Source of the DNA: Planctomycetota bacterium
GTDB lineage: Bacteria > Planctomycetota > UBA1135 > GCA-002748355
Assembly (NCBI GenBank): GCA_027021385.1
Contig: JALUUL010000069.1
Location: 62,001 to 126,000, forward strand
DNA: 64,000 nt
Direction of reading: 5' to 3'
Within the stretch, counting starts at the first letter, position 1; every line of letters begins with the position of its first letter. A program made the translations under genes and the position numbers. The notes beneath the pieces were generated by a model, which was not told where the DNA came from, did no database searches, and was given only the letters and a program-made list of their open reading frames with translations. This document shows positions 17,882 through 26,003 of this stretch, piece after piece.

Positions 17882-19429
17882 ATGTCGTTGCGACTCAGAA
17901 TCCTGACCGCGATCCTCGCCGTCAACCTGGCGGTGTTGGCCCTGCTCGCCTTCCTGATGCGGGAACAGAACCGGGTATGGAGGCAGAAACGGGCCGAGGA
18001 GATCCAGCAGGCCCTGACGGCGGATCTCCAGGTCCTGATCCGCAACTTCGCGGCCGGGGTCGCCTCGAGGAAAGTCGGGATTCGTCCGATCCTTGATTAC
18101 GGAGCCTTCGGCCTCCTCTGCCGGGATGTCCTGATCGTCGACAATCCCCTCGTCGCTGATCCGGAACTCGTCGGTCCCGACCAGGCTCGGTATCCCTATG
18201 TCCAGATCAATCCTCTCGGGGCCTTTCACCGGGATCCGGAGCGGTTTTCCCGTGATCTCGTGATGGAAGGGATCCGGAAGGCGATGGACGGGCGGCGGAT
18301 GTTCATCGTGCAGGAGGGTTTCTGCATGCCGATCCTGACCGATGACGGACGTCTCCTCGGAGGAGGGTGGTTCCTCCCACGGAGCCAGACCGTTCCGGGC
18401 GTTCCGATCGTCGAACTCTTCCTCGCGATCGGGATGGGCATCCTCCTCCTGGGAGCCATCACATATTTCGGGATCGATCGCTGGGTGTTGCGGCCACTCC
18501 AGCGTCTGGCCGAGGCCGCGTCCCTCCTGGAGGCCGGTCGTTTGGGTATGCAGGTCGAGATTCCCGGAGCCGCGAGAGAGATCTCCGTCGTCGGGCATTC
18601 GCTCAACCGAGCGAGCCGCCTGCTCGCGGAACAGGAGAAACATCTGGCTGCGGCCGTGGCGGAGGCCACGGAACGCGCGCAGGCCCGCGAGCGCGAACTG
18701 ATCCTCTCGGGAAGGCTCGCCGCCATGGGCACACTCGCGGCGGGACTCGCGCATGAGATCAACAATCCTCTCGGGGGGATGCTCAACGCGGTCAATCTCC
18801 TCAAGAAGATGGAAAGGGGTGAGAAGGCTCGGGTCTATCTCGGTCTTCTCGAGGAGGGGTTGGCGAGGATCGGTGCCATCGTCGGAAGGACGCTGGATTT
18901 CGCGCCGCGAAGCACGGCGCCCACGGTTTTCTCCCTCGGGGATGCGGCCGAGAAGGCCCGAGCGATGGTCGCCCATCGTCTGGCGAAACAGGGGGCCGCC
19001 TTGCGGATCGACGCCCGGGGGGAGGGAACGGTCAAGGGAGACGCCCACGAACTCACTCAGGTCTTCCTGAACCTCTTCCTGAACAGCCTCGATGCCTTCG
19101 AGGAAGGGGGAGGAGAGGAACCCCGGATCCACGTGGAGATTCGGGACGAACGCGGGGAGGACGGGAAACCCCTCGTGCGGGCGGAGGTCGGGGACAACGG
19201 GCCCGGAGCGCCGCCCGAGGTCCTCGAGAGGATCTATGATCCGTTCTTCTCGACGAAAGGGGCGACGGCCAAGGCGGGAAAACTCTCCTCGGGGCTCGGC
19301 ATGTCGATCTCCGCGGCCATCATCGACCACCATGGAGGCCGCATGCGGGCGGAATCCCCCTCTGAGGGAGGATTTCTCGTCGTCATCGAACTTCCTCGGG
19401 TCTCCGGGGGGGGGCGGAGCGGAAGGTGA
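17882..19429 (+). CDS. Membrane sensor histidine kinase
   Basis: 515 residues. There are two membrane helices (about 7-25 and 178-200) flanking an extracytoplasmic sensor region of some 150 residues, then a HAMP linker (DRWVLRPLQRLAEAA), a HisKA dimerisation domain with the phospho-accepting His291 in GLAHEINNPLGG, and a HATPase_c domain with the N box (LNLFLNSLDAF), G1 (DNGPG), an F box (YDPFFSTK) and G2 (GLGMS). It would autophosphorylate and pass phosphate to a response regulator. No regulator gene lies in this window, so it is an orphan here. Its stop codon overlaps the GTG of the following transporter-like gene (GTGA), coupling sensor and transporter translation. The signal sensed is unknown. 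Confidence 0.92.
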   Translation: MSLRLRILTAILAVNLAVLALLAFLMREQNRVWRQKRAEEIQQALTADLQVLIRNFAAGVASRKVGIRPILDYGAFGLLCRDVLIVDNPLVADPELVGPDQARYPYVQINPLGAFHRDPERFSRDLVMEGIRKAMDGRRMFIVQEGFCMPILTDDGRLLGGGWFLPRSQTVPGVPIVELFLAIGMGILLLGAITYFGIDRWVLRPLQRLAEAASLLEAGRLGMQVEIPGAAREISVVGHSLNRASRLLAEQEKHLAAAVAEATERAQARERELILSGRLAAMGTLAAGLAHEINNPLGGMLNAVNLLKKMERGEKARVYLGLLEEGLARIGAIVGRTLDFAPRSTAPTVFSLGDAAEKARAMVAHRLAKQGAALRIDARGEGTVKGDAHELTQVFLNLFLNSLDAFEEGGGEEPRIHVEIRDERGEDGKPLVRAEVGDNGPGAPPEVLERIYDPFFSTKGATAKAGKLSSGLGMSISAAIIDHHGGRMRAESPSEGGFLVVIELPRVSGGGRSGR

Positions 19430-20706
19430 GCGTCCTTCCCGGACCCGTGCCCTGGATGGGATGTCTCCTTCTCGCCTCCGCGTTCTTCTCGGCGAGCGAG
19501 ACGGCCCTCTTCAGCCTCGGAACGGAGGAGGTCCCCGCGCTGCGGGGGCTTCCGGGAGGGAACTCCCTCCACTGGTGCCTGCGACGACCGAGGCCCGTTC
19601 TCCTCTCGATCCTTCTCGCGAACCTCTTCCTGAACACGCTCTATTTCTCCCTCGCCGGATCCTGGGCGATCGAACTCGGAGCGGTCGACGGGACGGCCGT
19701 CAGCCTCGGTGCCTTGCTGATCCTCGTCCTCTGCGGGGAGGTCGTGCCGAAGGCCCTGGCCCTCGGGTTCCGGGGAAGGCTCGCGGTTGCGGTTTCCCCC
19801 TTCCTCCGGATCTGGACCCTCCTCCTCTCCCCGTTGCGGATTCCGATCACCCTTCTCCTCGACCGGCTCTCGAGTCGAGTCGTCGCGGAGGCGGAGATCG
19901 TCCCCGGGGACCTGACCCCCGCAGAGTTGCAGGAGATCGTCCATCGCCATCCCGAGAGGTTCGGTCTCGAACGCAGGGTGGCGGACCTCCTCGGAGAACT
20001 CGTCGGCTGGGCTTCGTTCCAGGTGCGGGACCTGATGCGGCCCTATGTGGACCTGAAGCCGGTGGACGCCGGGGCGCGCGCTTCCGAGATCTGGAAGACG
20101 GCTCTCGAGGGCGGGGACGAATGGGTGCCGGTCGAGCGGGACGGTGTCTGTATCGGTCTCCTGGACCTTCGAAGGCTTCCCGCGGCCGGGCCCGAGACCT
20201 CGGTCGGAGATCTCGTGGAGAGTCTTCCCGTGATTCCCGAGACCGCGAGGCTCCATCATCTCGTCGAACAATGGCGCGAGGCGAAGGGGGAGTCTTTCCT
20301 CGTCGTCGACGAATACGGGCATGTCGTCGGGATCATCGGCTGGAAGGAGCTCGTGCATGATGCGGTCGGGGACATCGCCCGCGGCGAACAGGGGGAGGAA
20401 CCCTCCCCGGTCAAGCTCAGGGCCGGGAGGGGTTGGGAGGTCGACGGAGCCCTGAACCTGAAGGCCTTCGAGGAGACCTTCGGACTGCGGCTCGAGGCCG
20501 AGAAGAGCAGGACGCTAGGAGGCTGGATCGTCGAGAGGCTGGGGACATTCCCTTCGGGGGGGGAGAGGATCGACTTCGAGGGGCACGGCTTCGAGGTGCT
20601 CGGAGTGCGCCGGGGCAGAGTGATGAAGGTGCTGGTGCGCCTTCCGGAGAACAGGGTGGAGGGCGCGGGGAACGGGGCCTCGGACCGGGGAGGAGAACGG
20701 TCGTGA
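19426..20706 (+). CDS. CNNM/CorC-HlyC family membrane protein, first of a tandem pair
   Basis: 426 residues. The N-terminal DUF21/CNNM membrane domain (about 5-150) has several helices and the ASAFFSASETALFSL signature of the family. It is followed by a CBS-domain pair (about 190-310, with VVDEYGHVVGIIGWKELV) and a C-terminal CorC_HlyC domain (about 325-410, with LKAFEETFGLRLEAE and TLGGWIVERLGTFP). Family members are implicated in magnesium or cobalt handling and efflux, so divalent-cation transport regulation is plausible. The start is a GTG overlapping the histidine kinase stop, and the stop overlaps the GTG of the second paralogue. The full CNNM-CBS-CorC domain set is present. Confidence 0.88.
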   Translation: MSVLPGPVPWMGCLLLASAFFSASETALFSLGTEEVPALRGLPGGNSLHWCLRRPRPVLLSILLANLFLNTLYFSLAGSWAIELGAVDGTAVSLGALLILVLCGEVVPKALALGFRGRLAVAVSPFLRIWTLLLSPLRIPITLLLDRLSSRVVAEAEIVPGDLTPAELQEIVHRHPERFGLERRVADLLGELVGWASFQVRDLMRPYVDLKPVDAGARASEIWKTALEGGDEWVPVERDGVCIGLLDLRRLPAAGPETSVGDLVESLPVIPETARLHHLVEQWREAKGESFLVVDEYGHVVGIIGWKELVHDAVGDIARGEQGEEPSPVKLRAGRGWEVDGALNLKAFEETFGLRLEAEKSRTLGGWIVERLGTFPSGGERIDFEGHGFEVLGVRRGRVMKVLVRLPENRVEGAGNGASDRGGERS

Positions 20707-21671
20707 GCCTATGGTGGTTGCTCCCCTCGATGCTCGCGGCGCTCGCGGCGAGCGCGGTGTTCTCCGGCTTCGAGACCGGGATCTACACCGTGAATCGGCT
20801 CCGGCTCGACCTCCGCGGCCGCCGGAAGAGCGACCGGACCGCGCGGACCCTGTCGGCCTTGATCGGTCGTCAGGACGAGTTGCTCTGCGTCCTCCTGATC
20901 GGGAACAACCTTGCGAACGGCGCCGCCGCGATGCTCGGCGAGGCGTGGATGCGCTCTCTCCTCTCCGAGGAGCATGCCGGCGAATCCCCGTACTTGGCGA
21001 CGCTCGTCCTGACCCCGCTCCTCTTTCTGAGCAGCGAGGCCCTGCCCAAGCATCTCTTCCATCTGCACACCGAGACCTGGACCTACCGGCTCGCCCCCCT
21101 CGTCGCCTTGGTGGGGAGGGTCCTCGCCCCCCTCTCCCTCCTGGTCCAGCCTGCCGCGAGGATCGCGCTCAGACTCGCGACGGGGAGAACGACCCTTTCG
21201 GGTCTCGGCAAGCAGCTCCGGGCCCTCGAGGGGCTCCTGGAGGCCACGGGGAAGGGAGTGGATCCGAGCCTGCGCCACCGGGCCGTCCAACTCAGGCTCC
21301 GCCAGGACCGTTCCGTGCGCCACTGCATGATCCCGCTGGAACGAGCGGCGATCCTCTCCGAGGAGGACACCGTCGAGGAGCTCGGAACGATGCTGAAGCG
21401 GCGTCCCTATCGGAGATACCCCTTGAGGGACTCAGAGGGCGGATTCTCGCGCTACGTCTACTTCCTCGACCCGTTTCGGGGAAAACCCGGCTCCCGCCTG
21501 GCCGACCATTCCCATCCCCTACTCCCCATGTCCCCGGAGACCCCGCTCGCGAAGGCCCTGGCCGCGCTCGAGAGTTCGGACAGCCGGATGGGCATCGTCA
21601 GGAGCGGGGACGGGACCTGCCTCGGTTTCGTGACCGCCGGGGAACTGGCGCAGGGCCTCCTCGAAATCTGA
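20703..21671 (+). CDS. CNNM-family membrane protein, second of a tandem pair
   Basis: 322 residues from the GTG at 20703, which overlaps the previous stop (GTGA). The DUF21 membrane domain is clear (SAVFSGFETGIYTVN, LLCVLLIGNNLANGAAA, LFLSSEALPKHLF). A shortened CBS-like region follows (RHCMIPLERA, LGFVTAGELAQGL), but no C-terminal CorC_HlyC domain. The pair may form a hetero-oligomer in which only the first protein carries the regulatory C-terminal module; this is inference. Longer frames upstream of 20703 are shadows of the first gene. Confidence 0.85.
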   Translation: MSLWWLLPSMLAALAASAVFSGFETGIYTVNRLRLDLRGRRKSDRTARTLSALIGRQDELLCVLLIGNNLANGAAAMLGEAWMRSLLSEEHAGESPYLATLVLTPLLFLSSEALPKHLFHLHTETWTYRLAPLVALVGRVLAPLSLLVQPAARIALRLATGRTTLSGLGKQLRALEGLLEATGKGVDPSLRHRAVQLRLRQDRSVRHCMIPLERAAILSEEDTVEELGTMLKRRPYRRYPLRDSEGGFSRYVYFLDPFRGKPGSRLADHSHPLLPMSPETPLAKALAALESSDSRMGIVRSGDGTCLGFVTAGELAQGLLEI

Positions 21672-21713
21672 GGGGCCTGCCGGGCCGGGGGGCGCGCTTT
21701 CCTCTCCCGGGTG

Positions 21714-21719
21714 TAGGAT
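21714..21719 (+). promoter_or_regulatory. Possible -10 element (TAGGAT)
   Basis: TAGGAT lies 47 bases before the ATG at 21767. No convincing -35 hexamer is visible. It belongs to a recurring set of similar hexamers in this window. Confidence 0.3.
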
Positions 21720-21766
21720 GGGCCGCCCGATTCCGGAGAGGTTCCGATGCGAGGAGGAACGGAACG

Positions 21767-22354
21767 ATGAAGAACGCGAGCCTGGACCTGCGCTCGGTCC
21801 TGATCCTCGGCCTACTCATCCTGGCCGCCTTCGCTCTGGGGCGCTACGGGGGCGGGGCGCCAAAGTGGGAGGACCCGGATCTGTCCGCGGTCCCGCTCCA
21901 CAGGGGGCCGCTGATCCCCCAGGGGCGCCGGGTCGGAACGCCGGGGAAGCCGAAGACCGGCCGGAAGGGGGTCGGCCGCCCCGCCCCCGCCGAGGGGCTC
22001 TTCCTCGAGGGGCACGGCGGCGGGGTCGGATGGGCGGGGGACCTGATCGCCGTGACCGGGAGCTACGGGGTCGGGACCTCGGTCCTCTACGTGATCGATG
22101 CGCGGACGAAGCACCTCGCGGTCTACGAGGCCCGGGGGGGATCGAGACAGGGACGCCGCCTCGTCCTCGTCGGGGCGCGGAGGATCGATCTGGATCTCCG
22201 CCTCGAGGGTTACAACGACGAGTCCGAATACACCTTTCCCGAGTTGGCCAAGAGGTTTCGGAAGCAGGGGCTCCTCGACGAGGGGGAGGCCGAGACCCCG
22301 GTGACGCCGGGGGGATCGGACGGTGGGGGGAAGGATTCCGGCGGGGGGCGCTGA
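21767..22354 (+). CDS. Small membrane-anchored protein of unknown function
   Basis: 195 residues. One N-terminal helix (VLILGLLILAAFALG) is followed by a Pro/Gly/Arg-rich linker and a compact domain (about 75-165) with VGWAGDLIAVTGSYGVG, SVLYVIDARTKHLAVYEA and RRIDLDLRLEGYNDES, then a Gly-rich tail. The VIDARTKHLAVYE segment resembles outer-blade strands of beta-propellers but is too short to be one. I do not recognise a family. A strong SD (GAGGAGGAAC) precedes the ATG. It lies 95 bases after the CNNM pair and may have its own promoter. Confidence 0.7.
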   Translation: MKNASLDLRSVLILGLLILAAFALGRYGGGAPKWEDPDLSAVPLHRGPLIPQGRRVGTPGKPKTGRKGVGRPAPAEGLFLEGHGGGVGWAGDLIAVTGSYGVGTSVLYVIDARTKHLAVYEARGGSRQGRRLVLVGARRIDLDLRLEGYNDESEYTFPELAKRFRKQGLLDEGEAETPVTPGGSDGGGKDSGGGR

Positions 22355-22514
22355 GCCTTCCCCCCAGCTCCTCCCCCGGGGGCTCCTGGATTCCGGCCTC
22401 TCCCGGGAATCCCTGCGGGCAAGGCCGGCCCCATGAGGTATGATTTCGAGGCCCGACCCCGCGGCCCGCACCTCCGGCGGCCGCGTCGGGGGTCGTTCGC
22501 CCCCTCGCACGACC

Positions 22515-22520
22515 TAGAAT
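22515..22520 (+). promoter_or_regulatory. Possible -10 element (TAGAAT)
   Basis: TAGAAT lies 28 bases before the GTG at 22548. A second candidate, TATGAT, is at 22439-22444. The -35 positions are GC-rich and unconvincing. Confidence 0.35.
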
Positions 22521-22547
22521 CATTCCCTTTCCCTGGAGGAAGACCCC

Positions 22548-23078
22548 GTGGTCGATGACTTCATTCCTTTCGAGAAGGCCCTGGAAGAACTCAAAATGAA
22601 CGAGAACGAGCTGAAGCGGCTCATCTCGGAGGACGAGATCCAGGCGGTCCGGGACGAGGACGGCTCCATCCGCCTGAAGAAGACGGATGTCGAGGCCCTC
22701 GCCCAGAGTTCCGACGAGATCGTCGAAGAACTCGTCTTCGCCGACGAGGACGACGCGGGCATGGTGACCGCCGTGCTGGACGAGGACACACTCCTCGAGG
22801 ACGACGATACCCTCGAGATTGCTCCCGAGAGCCTCGAGGTCGAAGAGGAGCCGGAGAAGGCTCCTGTCGTCTCCTCATCCTCGACGGTCCGCAGCAGGGG
22901 GCGGGCGGCTTCGATCCGCGGCGGGAGGCAGAAGGACCCCGGCGAGGAGGCGACCTGGGAGCGGGCCCTGGCGATCATCACGGCGGTCTTCCTGATCTAC
23001 GGTCTCTTCGTGACCTGGTCGATCACGCAGGGCCAGAAGACCGGCGTGACCGCCTGGCTGGCCGACTTCTTCAAATGA
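22548..23078 (+). CDS. Tail-anchored helix-turn-helix protein with acidic linker
   Basis: 176 residues. The first 50 residues look like an excisionase/MerR-type winged-helix DNA-binding module (FEKALEELKMNENELKRLI, then GSIRLKKTDVEAL). An acidic, Ser-rich linker (about 55-125) follows, then a single helix near the C-terminus (RALAIITAVFLIYGLFVTW) with a short tail. The topology predicts a cytoplasmic domain held at the membrane. Whether it really binds DNA is unproven; in related bacteria such domains are also used as protein-binding modules. The start is GTG at 22548 with a good TGGAGGA 8-9 bases upstream. The acidic-linker-plus-helix layout recalls the larger protein at 32718. Confidence 0.72.
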   Translation: MVDDFIPFEKALEELKMNENELKRLISEDEIQAVRDEDGSIRLKKTDVEALAQSSDEIVEELVFADEDDAGMVTAVLDEDTLLEDDDTLEIAPESLEVEEEPEKAPVVSSSSTVRSRGRAASIRGGRQKDPGEEATWERALAIITAVFLIYGLFVTWSITQGQKTGVTAWLADFFK

Positions 23079-23095
23079 GGAATCCTTGAGAGGAT

Positions 23096-23157
23096 CCGCC
23101 CCGGCCTTCCGGCCCGGGGCGGGGGGCGGCCGCCCTTTCCACCCCCAGGAGGGCGGC
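23096..23157 (+). terminator. Two consecutive GC-rich hairpins
   Basis: The first is a 9-bp stem, 23096-23104 with 23114-23122. The second is an 8-bp stem, 23129-23136 with 23150-23157. They lie just after the HTH-protein gene. There is no T-tract, so termination is likely but not certain. Confidence 0.5.
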
Positions 23158-23288
23158 GGCCTTGCGGTCCGAGCGGGTTCGGGCCGCGGGAGATGGGGGA
23201 GGGGTATCGCCCGGTTCCTTGGGCTGTCCGCGCCGCAGTTCCCGGGGCGCCGAGGACCGGCCGGCGAGGGTGCAGGAGATAGCGAAGC

Positions 23289-23960
23289 ATGAAACGCAGC
23301 ATCAGGGCCGCCTTGCTGGGGCTCGCAGTCATCGTCCCGGTTTCCTGCGTGAGCAAGAGCGTGCACATGGCGGCCGTCAATTCGAATCGCGGGCTTTCGG
23401 AGACGCTCGCCCAGTACGACCAATACTTGAAGGAGTTGGAGGCGGAGAACCGCGCGCTCCGCGCGGACAATCGCCTCTACAAGTCGGCCGTCAAGGACGC
23501 CAGCGCCGTGAAGGCCCAGAAGGAGCGCCTCCGGAAGCTGATCGAGGAGATCGAGAACCGGGGATTCAAGACCTCGGGAGGGGACGTCCAGTACTTCCGG
23601 ACTTCCGGCGGCGGAGTCGGCTTGAGGATCCAGGGGAAGGTCCTTTTCCCCTCCGGGCGCGCGGTCATCACCGAGTCGGGGAAGAAGACGCTGGCGAAGG
23701 TCTCTGCCTTCCTGAAATCCTCGAAGGGAAGGATCGTCGTCAACGGGCACACCGATTCGGATCCGATCCGGAGAAGTTCCTGGAAATCGAACCTGCATCT
23801 CTCGGTCGCCCGAGCGCTCTCGGTCGCCGAGGTGCTGCGAAGCCAGGGCGTGGATCCGGACAGGCTGCGTGTCGGCGGGTACGGTCCGAACGAGCCGGTC
23901 AGCCGGAGCGACAAGGCTCTCAACCGGAGGGTCGAGATCCTGATCGAGGCGCCGAACTGA
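23289..23960 (+). CDS. OmpA-family lipoprotein (Pal-like)
   Basis: 223 residues. The lipoprotein signal ends in VPVSC (lipobox, Cys at about residue 20). A coiled coil (about 40-90, LKELEAENRALRADNRLYK) is followed by an OmpA C-terminal peptidoglycan-binding domain (about 110-220) with VLFPSGRAVI, VNGHTDSDPIR, LSVARALSVAEVL, VGGYGPNEPV and NRRVEI. The residues that hold diaminopimelate in this family (the D and R of the HTDSD...NRRVEI set) are present. It should link the outer membrane to peptidoglycan. An SD-like GGAG lies 9 bases before the ATG. The next gene, also a lipoprotein, starts 13 bases after the stop. Confidence 0.9.
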   Translation: MKRSIRAALLGLAVIVPVSCVSKSVHMAAVNSNRGLSETLAQYDQYLKELEAENRALRADNRLYKSAVKDASAVKAQKERLRKLIEEIENRGFKTSGGDVQYFRTSGGGVGLRIQGKVLFPSGRAVITESGKKTLAKVSAFLKSSKGRIVVNGHTDSDPIRRSSWKSNLHLSVARALSVAEVLRSQGVDPDRLRVGGYGPNEPVSRSDKALNRRVEILIEAPN

Positions 23961-23973
23961 GCCAGGTTCCCCG

Positions 23974-25059
23974 ATGAGGGGAAAGGGCCTTCCGCTGTGC
24001 CTGTCCCTCTGCGTCCTTTTCGGCGCAGACGCCTGCTCGAAGAGCCGCGATTCCGGGACTCGTGAGATCGACCCCAGGATCGCCCAATGTGCCCGCTGGG
24101 TCCCCTTCTCGAGGAAGGGGGACGGCGCCCTGTTCTTCCTCGATCGTTTCGAGTTCCGGATCGGCGACCTGAGGGCCGCCTCCCGGCTCGACGGAGGCGC
24201 GGCCCTCTTCGAGGTCCTCTCCAGGGTTCCCCGGCACGCCGATCCCGATCTTCCGGCCGCCAACCTCGATCTCCTCGAGGGGATGGCGGCCGCCCGCCTG
24301 TTCTTCGCCCGCCTTCCCCGTCTCGAGGAGTGGCGGCAGGCCGTCGAGGGCCATGCGGGCTTCCGTTTCCCCTGGGGGGACCGTTTCGAAAGCCTGGGCG
24401 CCTTGCGGGCGAACACCCTCGAACTCGGGCTCCTGCGCCCGACGCGGGTCGGCACCTTCGAATCGGGGAGGGACCCGAGCCGCGAGGATGCCTGCTACGA
24501 CCTTTTCGGGAACCTGGCCGAATGGGTCCTCGACCCCCCCCCGTCCCTCTTCACGGAGCGGGGGGAGGGCGGAGTCTCGGAGATCCTCGGTCGAGGACGT
24601 CGGGATTTCTGGGTGGGGGTCGAATCCCTGCTCGATCTCCTCCGTCCCTGGAACGGCGCCCGCCCCTGGCTGCCGGTCTTCCTCCGGCCCCTCCCCTCGA
24701 ACGAGCGGCTTCCCTGCGTGTCGATCGGTTTCGGATTCCTCTCGTGGATCCGCCCGCAGGCCGGGGACGGCCGGAAGATCGGACCCTATGAACGTCTCGG
24801 TCTCGAGGGGCGGGACCCTCGGGAGCGGGCCTCCGACCTCGGCCTCCGACTCGCGACCGATCCCTGGACCTTCCTGGCCGGTCTGGCCGCGGTCGAGGGG
24901 GAGCCAGGGGAGGAGGAGAGGGCGATCCTCGGGCGGTTCCTCGGGCGCCACGCGGCCGCGTTCCGGGCCGCCGCCCTCGCGAGGCGGCGCATGGCGGGGC
25001 CGGACGAGCGGGGGACCTGGCTCGAGGCCGCGGTCCGGATCCTGGGACTCCGTCCGTGA
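23974..25059 (+). CDS. Lipoprotein with sulfatase-modifying-factor (FGE/SUMF1)-like domain
   Basis: 361 residues. A hydrophobic signal with a Cys in CVLFGADACS looks like a relaxed lipobox. A SUMF1-like segment follows: LPRLEEWRQAVEG and FRFPWGDRF at about 115-140, then ACYDLFGNLAEWVLD at about 175-190 and GLRLA near 295. The C-terminal 60 residues are helical and Arg/Ala-rich. The two catalytic Cys residues of true formylglycine-generating enzymes are not seen in their usual place, so a binding role is more likely than catalysis. The end overlaps the rsmA GTG (GTGA, 25056-25059). It is the second FGE-like protein in the window, after the kinase at 3654. Confidence 0.75.
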   Translation: MRGKGLPLCLSLCVLFGADACSKSRDSGTREIDPRIAQCARWVPFSRKGDGALFFLDRFEFRIGDLRAASRLDGGAALFEVLSRVPRHADPDLPAANLDLLEGMAAARLFFARLPRLEEWRQAVEGHAGFRFPWGDRFESLGALRANTLELGLLRPTRVGTFESGRDPSREDACYDLFGNLAEWVLDPPPSLFTERGEGGVSEILGRGRRDFWVGVESLLDLLRPWNGARPWLPVFLRPLPSNERLPCVSIGFGFLSWIRPQAGDGRKIGPYERLGLEGRDPRERASDLGLRLATDPWTFLAGLAAVEGEPGEEERAILGRFLGRHAAAFRAAALARRRMAGPDERGTWLEAAVRILGLRP

Positions 25060-25994
25060 GGGACTCCTTCCGAGACCTGCGGGAGCGTCTCGAAGCCGCG
25101 GGATTCCGGCCGTCCCGGAGGCTCGGGCAGAACTTCCTCGTGGACCCGAATCTTGCGGCGGCGATCGTCGGGGAACTCGGGCCGATCGAGGGGAGGCTCT
25201 GCCTCGAGATCGGCGCGGGGACCGGCGCTCTGACGCGGAGACTGGCGGAGGCGGGGGCGCGGGTCCTCGCGGTCGAGAAGGACCCGCGCCTGCAGGCCTT
25301 CCTCGAGGAGGAGAGGAAGTCCTGGGGCGGGCTCGGAGAACGGGTCCGGATCCTCGCGACCGACGCCCTCGACGGGGGGCGGCTGGCTCCGGGCGTCCGG
25401 GAGGCCCTGGCCGAGGAACGACCCGGAAGAGCCGGTTTCGACTGCGCGAGCAACCTTCCCTATTCCGTCGCCGGCCCCTGCCTTGCGGCGCTTGCGGTCT
25501 CGGCCGACCCCCCCGAGAGGCTCCTCGTGCTCTGTCAGAGGGAGATGGGGGAGCGGCTCCTCAGCGGGCCGGGGGAAGCCGCGTACGGGAGCCTGTCCGT
25601 CCTTCTCGGAAGGATCTACCGGGGAAGGCGGCTGCGCGAGGTCCCCCCCGAGGTCTTCCGCCCGCGTCCCCGGGTCGAGTCCGTCCTCTGCCTCTTCGAA
25701 CGGCGGCCGCAGGTTCCGATCCGGGACGCGGAGTGGCGCGAGGCCTTCGGGCGCTTTCTCCAGGGGGTCTTCGGCGGGCGCCGCAAAACCCTGCGCAACG
25801 CCCTGCGCCGGCTTCCGGGAGGCGGACTCCCCTCCTCCCTCGATCGGGAACTGCTCTCCCGCCGTCCCGGGGAGCTGTCGCCCGGGGAACTGGAGAGGAT
25901 CTTCGAGGCCCTGGAAGAACGAGGGGCCGGAGGTCAGGATGGGGACGAGCGGGGAGGGCAGCCGGAGAACCCAGGGCCGAACCGGGACCCATAG
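25056..25994 (+). CDS. rsmA: 16S rRNA dimethyladenosine transferase RsmA/KsgA
   Basis: 312 residues. It uses S-adenosylmethionine to dimethylate two adjacent adenines near the 3' end of 16S rRNA during late 30S maturation. Family motifs are present: GQNFLVDPNLA at the N-terminus, the SAM-binding motif I LEIGAGTGALTRRL (about 48-61), the acidic motif II VEKDPRL, and the catalytic NLPYSVAG (about 132). The length is somewhat over the family norm of about 270 because of a Gly/Arg/Asp-rich C-terminal tail. The GTG start overlaps the stop of the lipoprotein gene. dnaG follows 9 bases after the stop, so the two are probably cotranscribed. Confidence 0.93.
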   Translation: MRDSFRDLRERLEAAGFRPSRRLGQNFLVDPNLAAAIVGELGPIEGRLCLEIGAGTGALTRRLAEAGARVLAVEKDPRLQAFLEEERKSWGGLGERVRILATDALDGGRLAPGVREALAEERPGRAGFDCASNLPYSVAGPCLAALAVSADPPERLLVLCQREMGERLLSGPGEAAYGSLSVLLGRIYRGRRLREVPPEVFRPRPRVESVLCLFERRPQVPIRDAEWREAFGRFLQGVFGGRRKTLRNALRRLPGGGLPSSLDRELLSRRPGELSPGELERIFEALEERGAGGQDGDERGGQPENPGPNRDP

Positions 25995-26003
25995 GGAGGG
26001 GGA

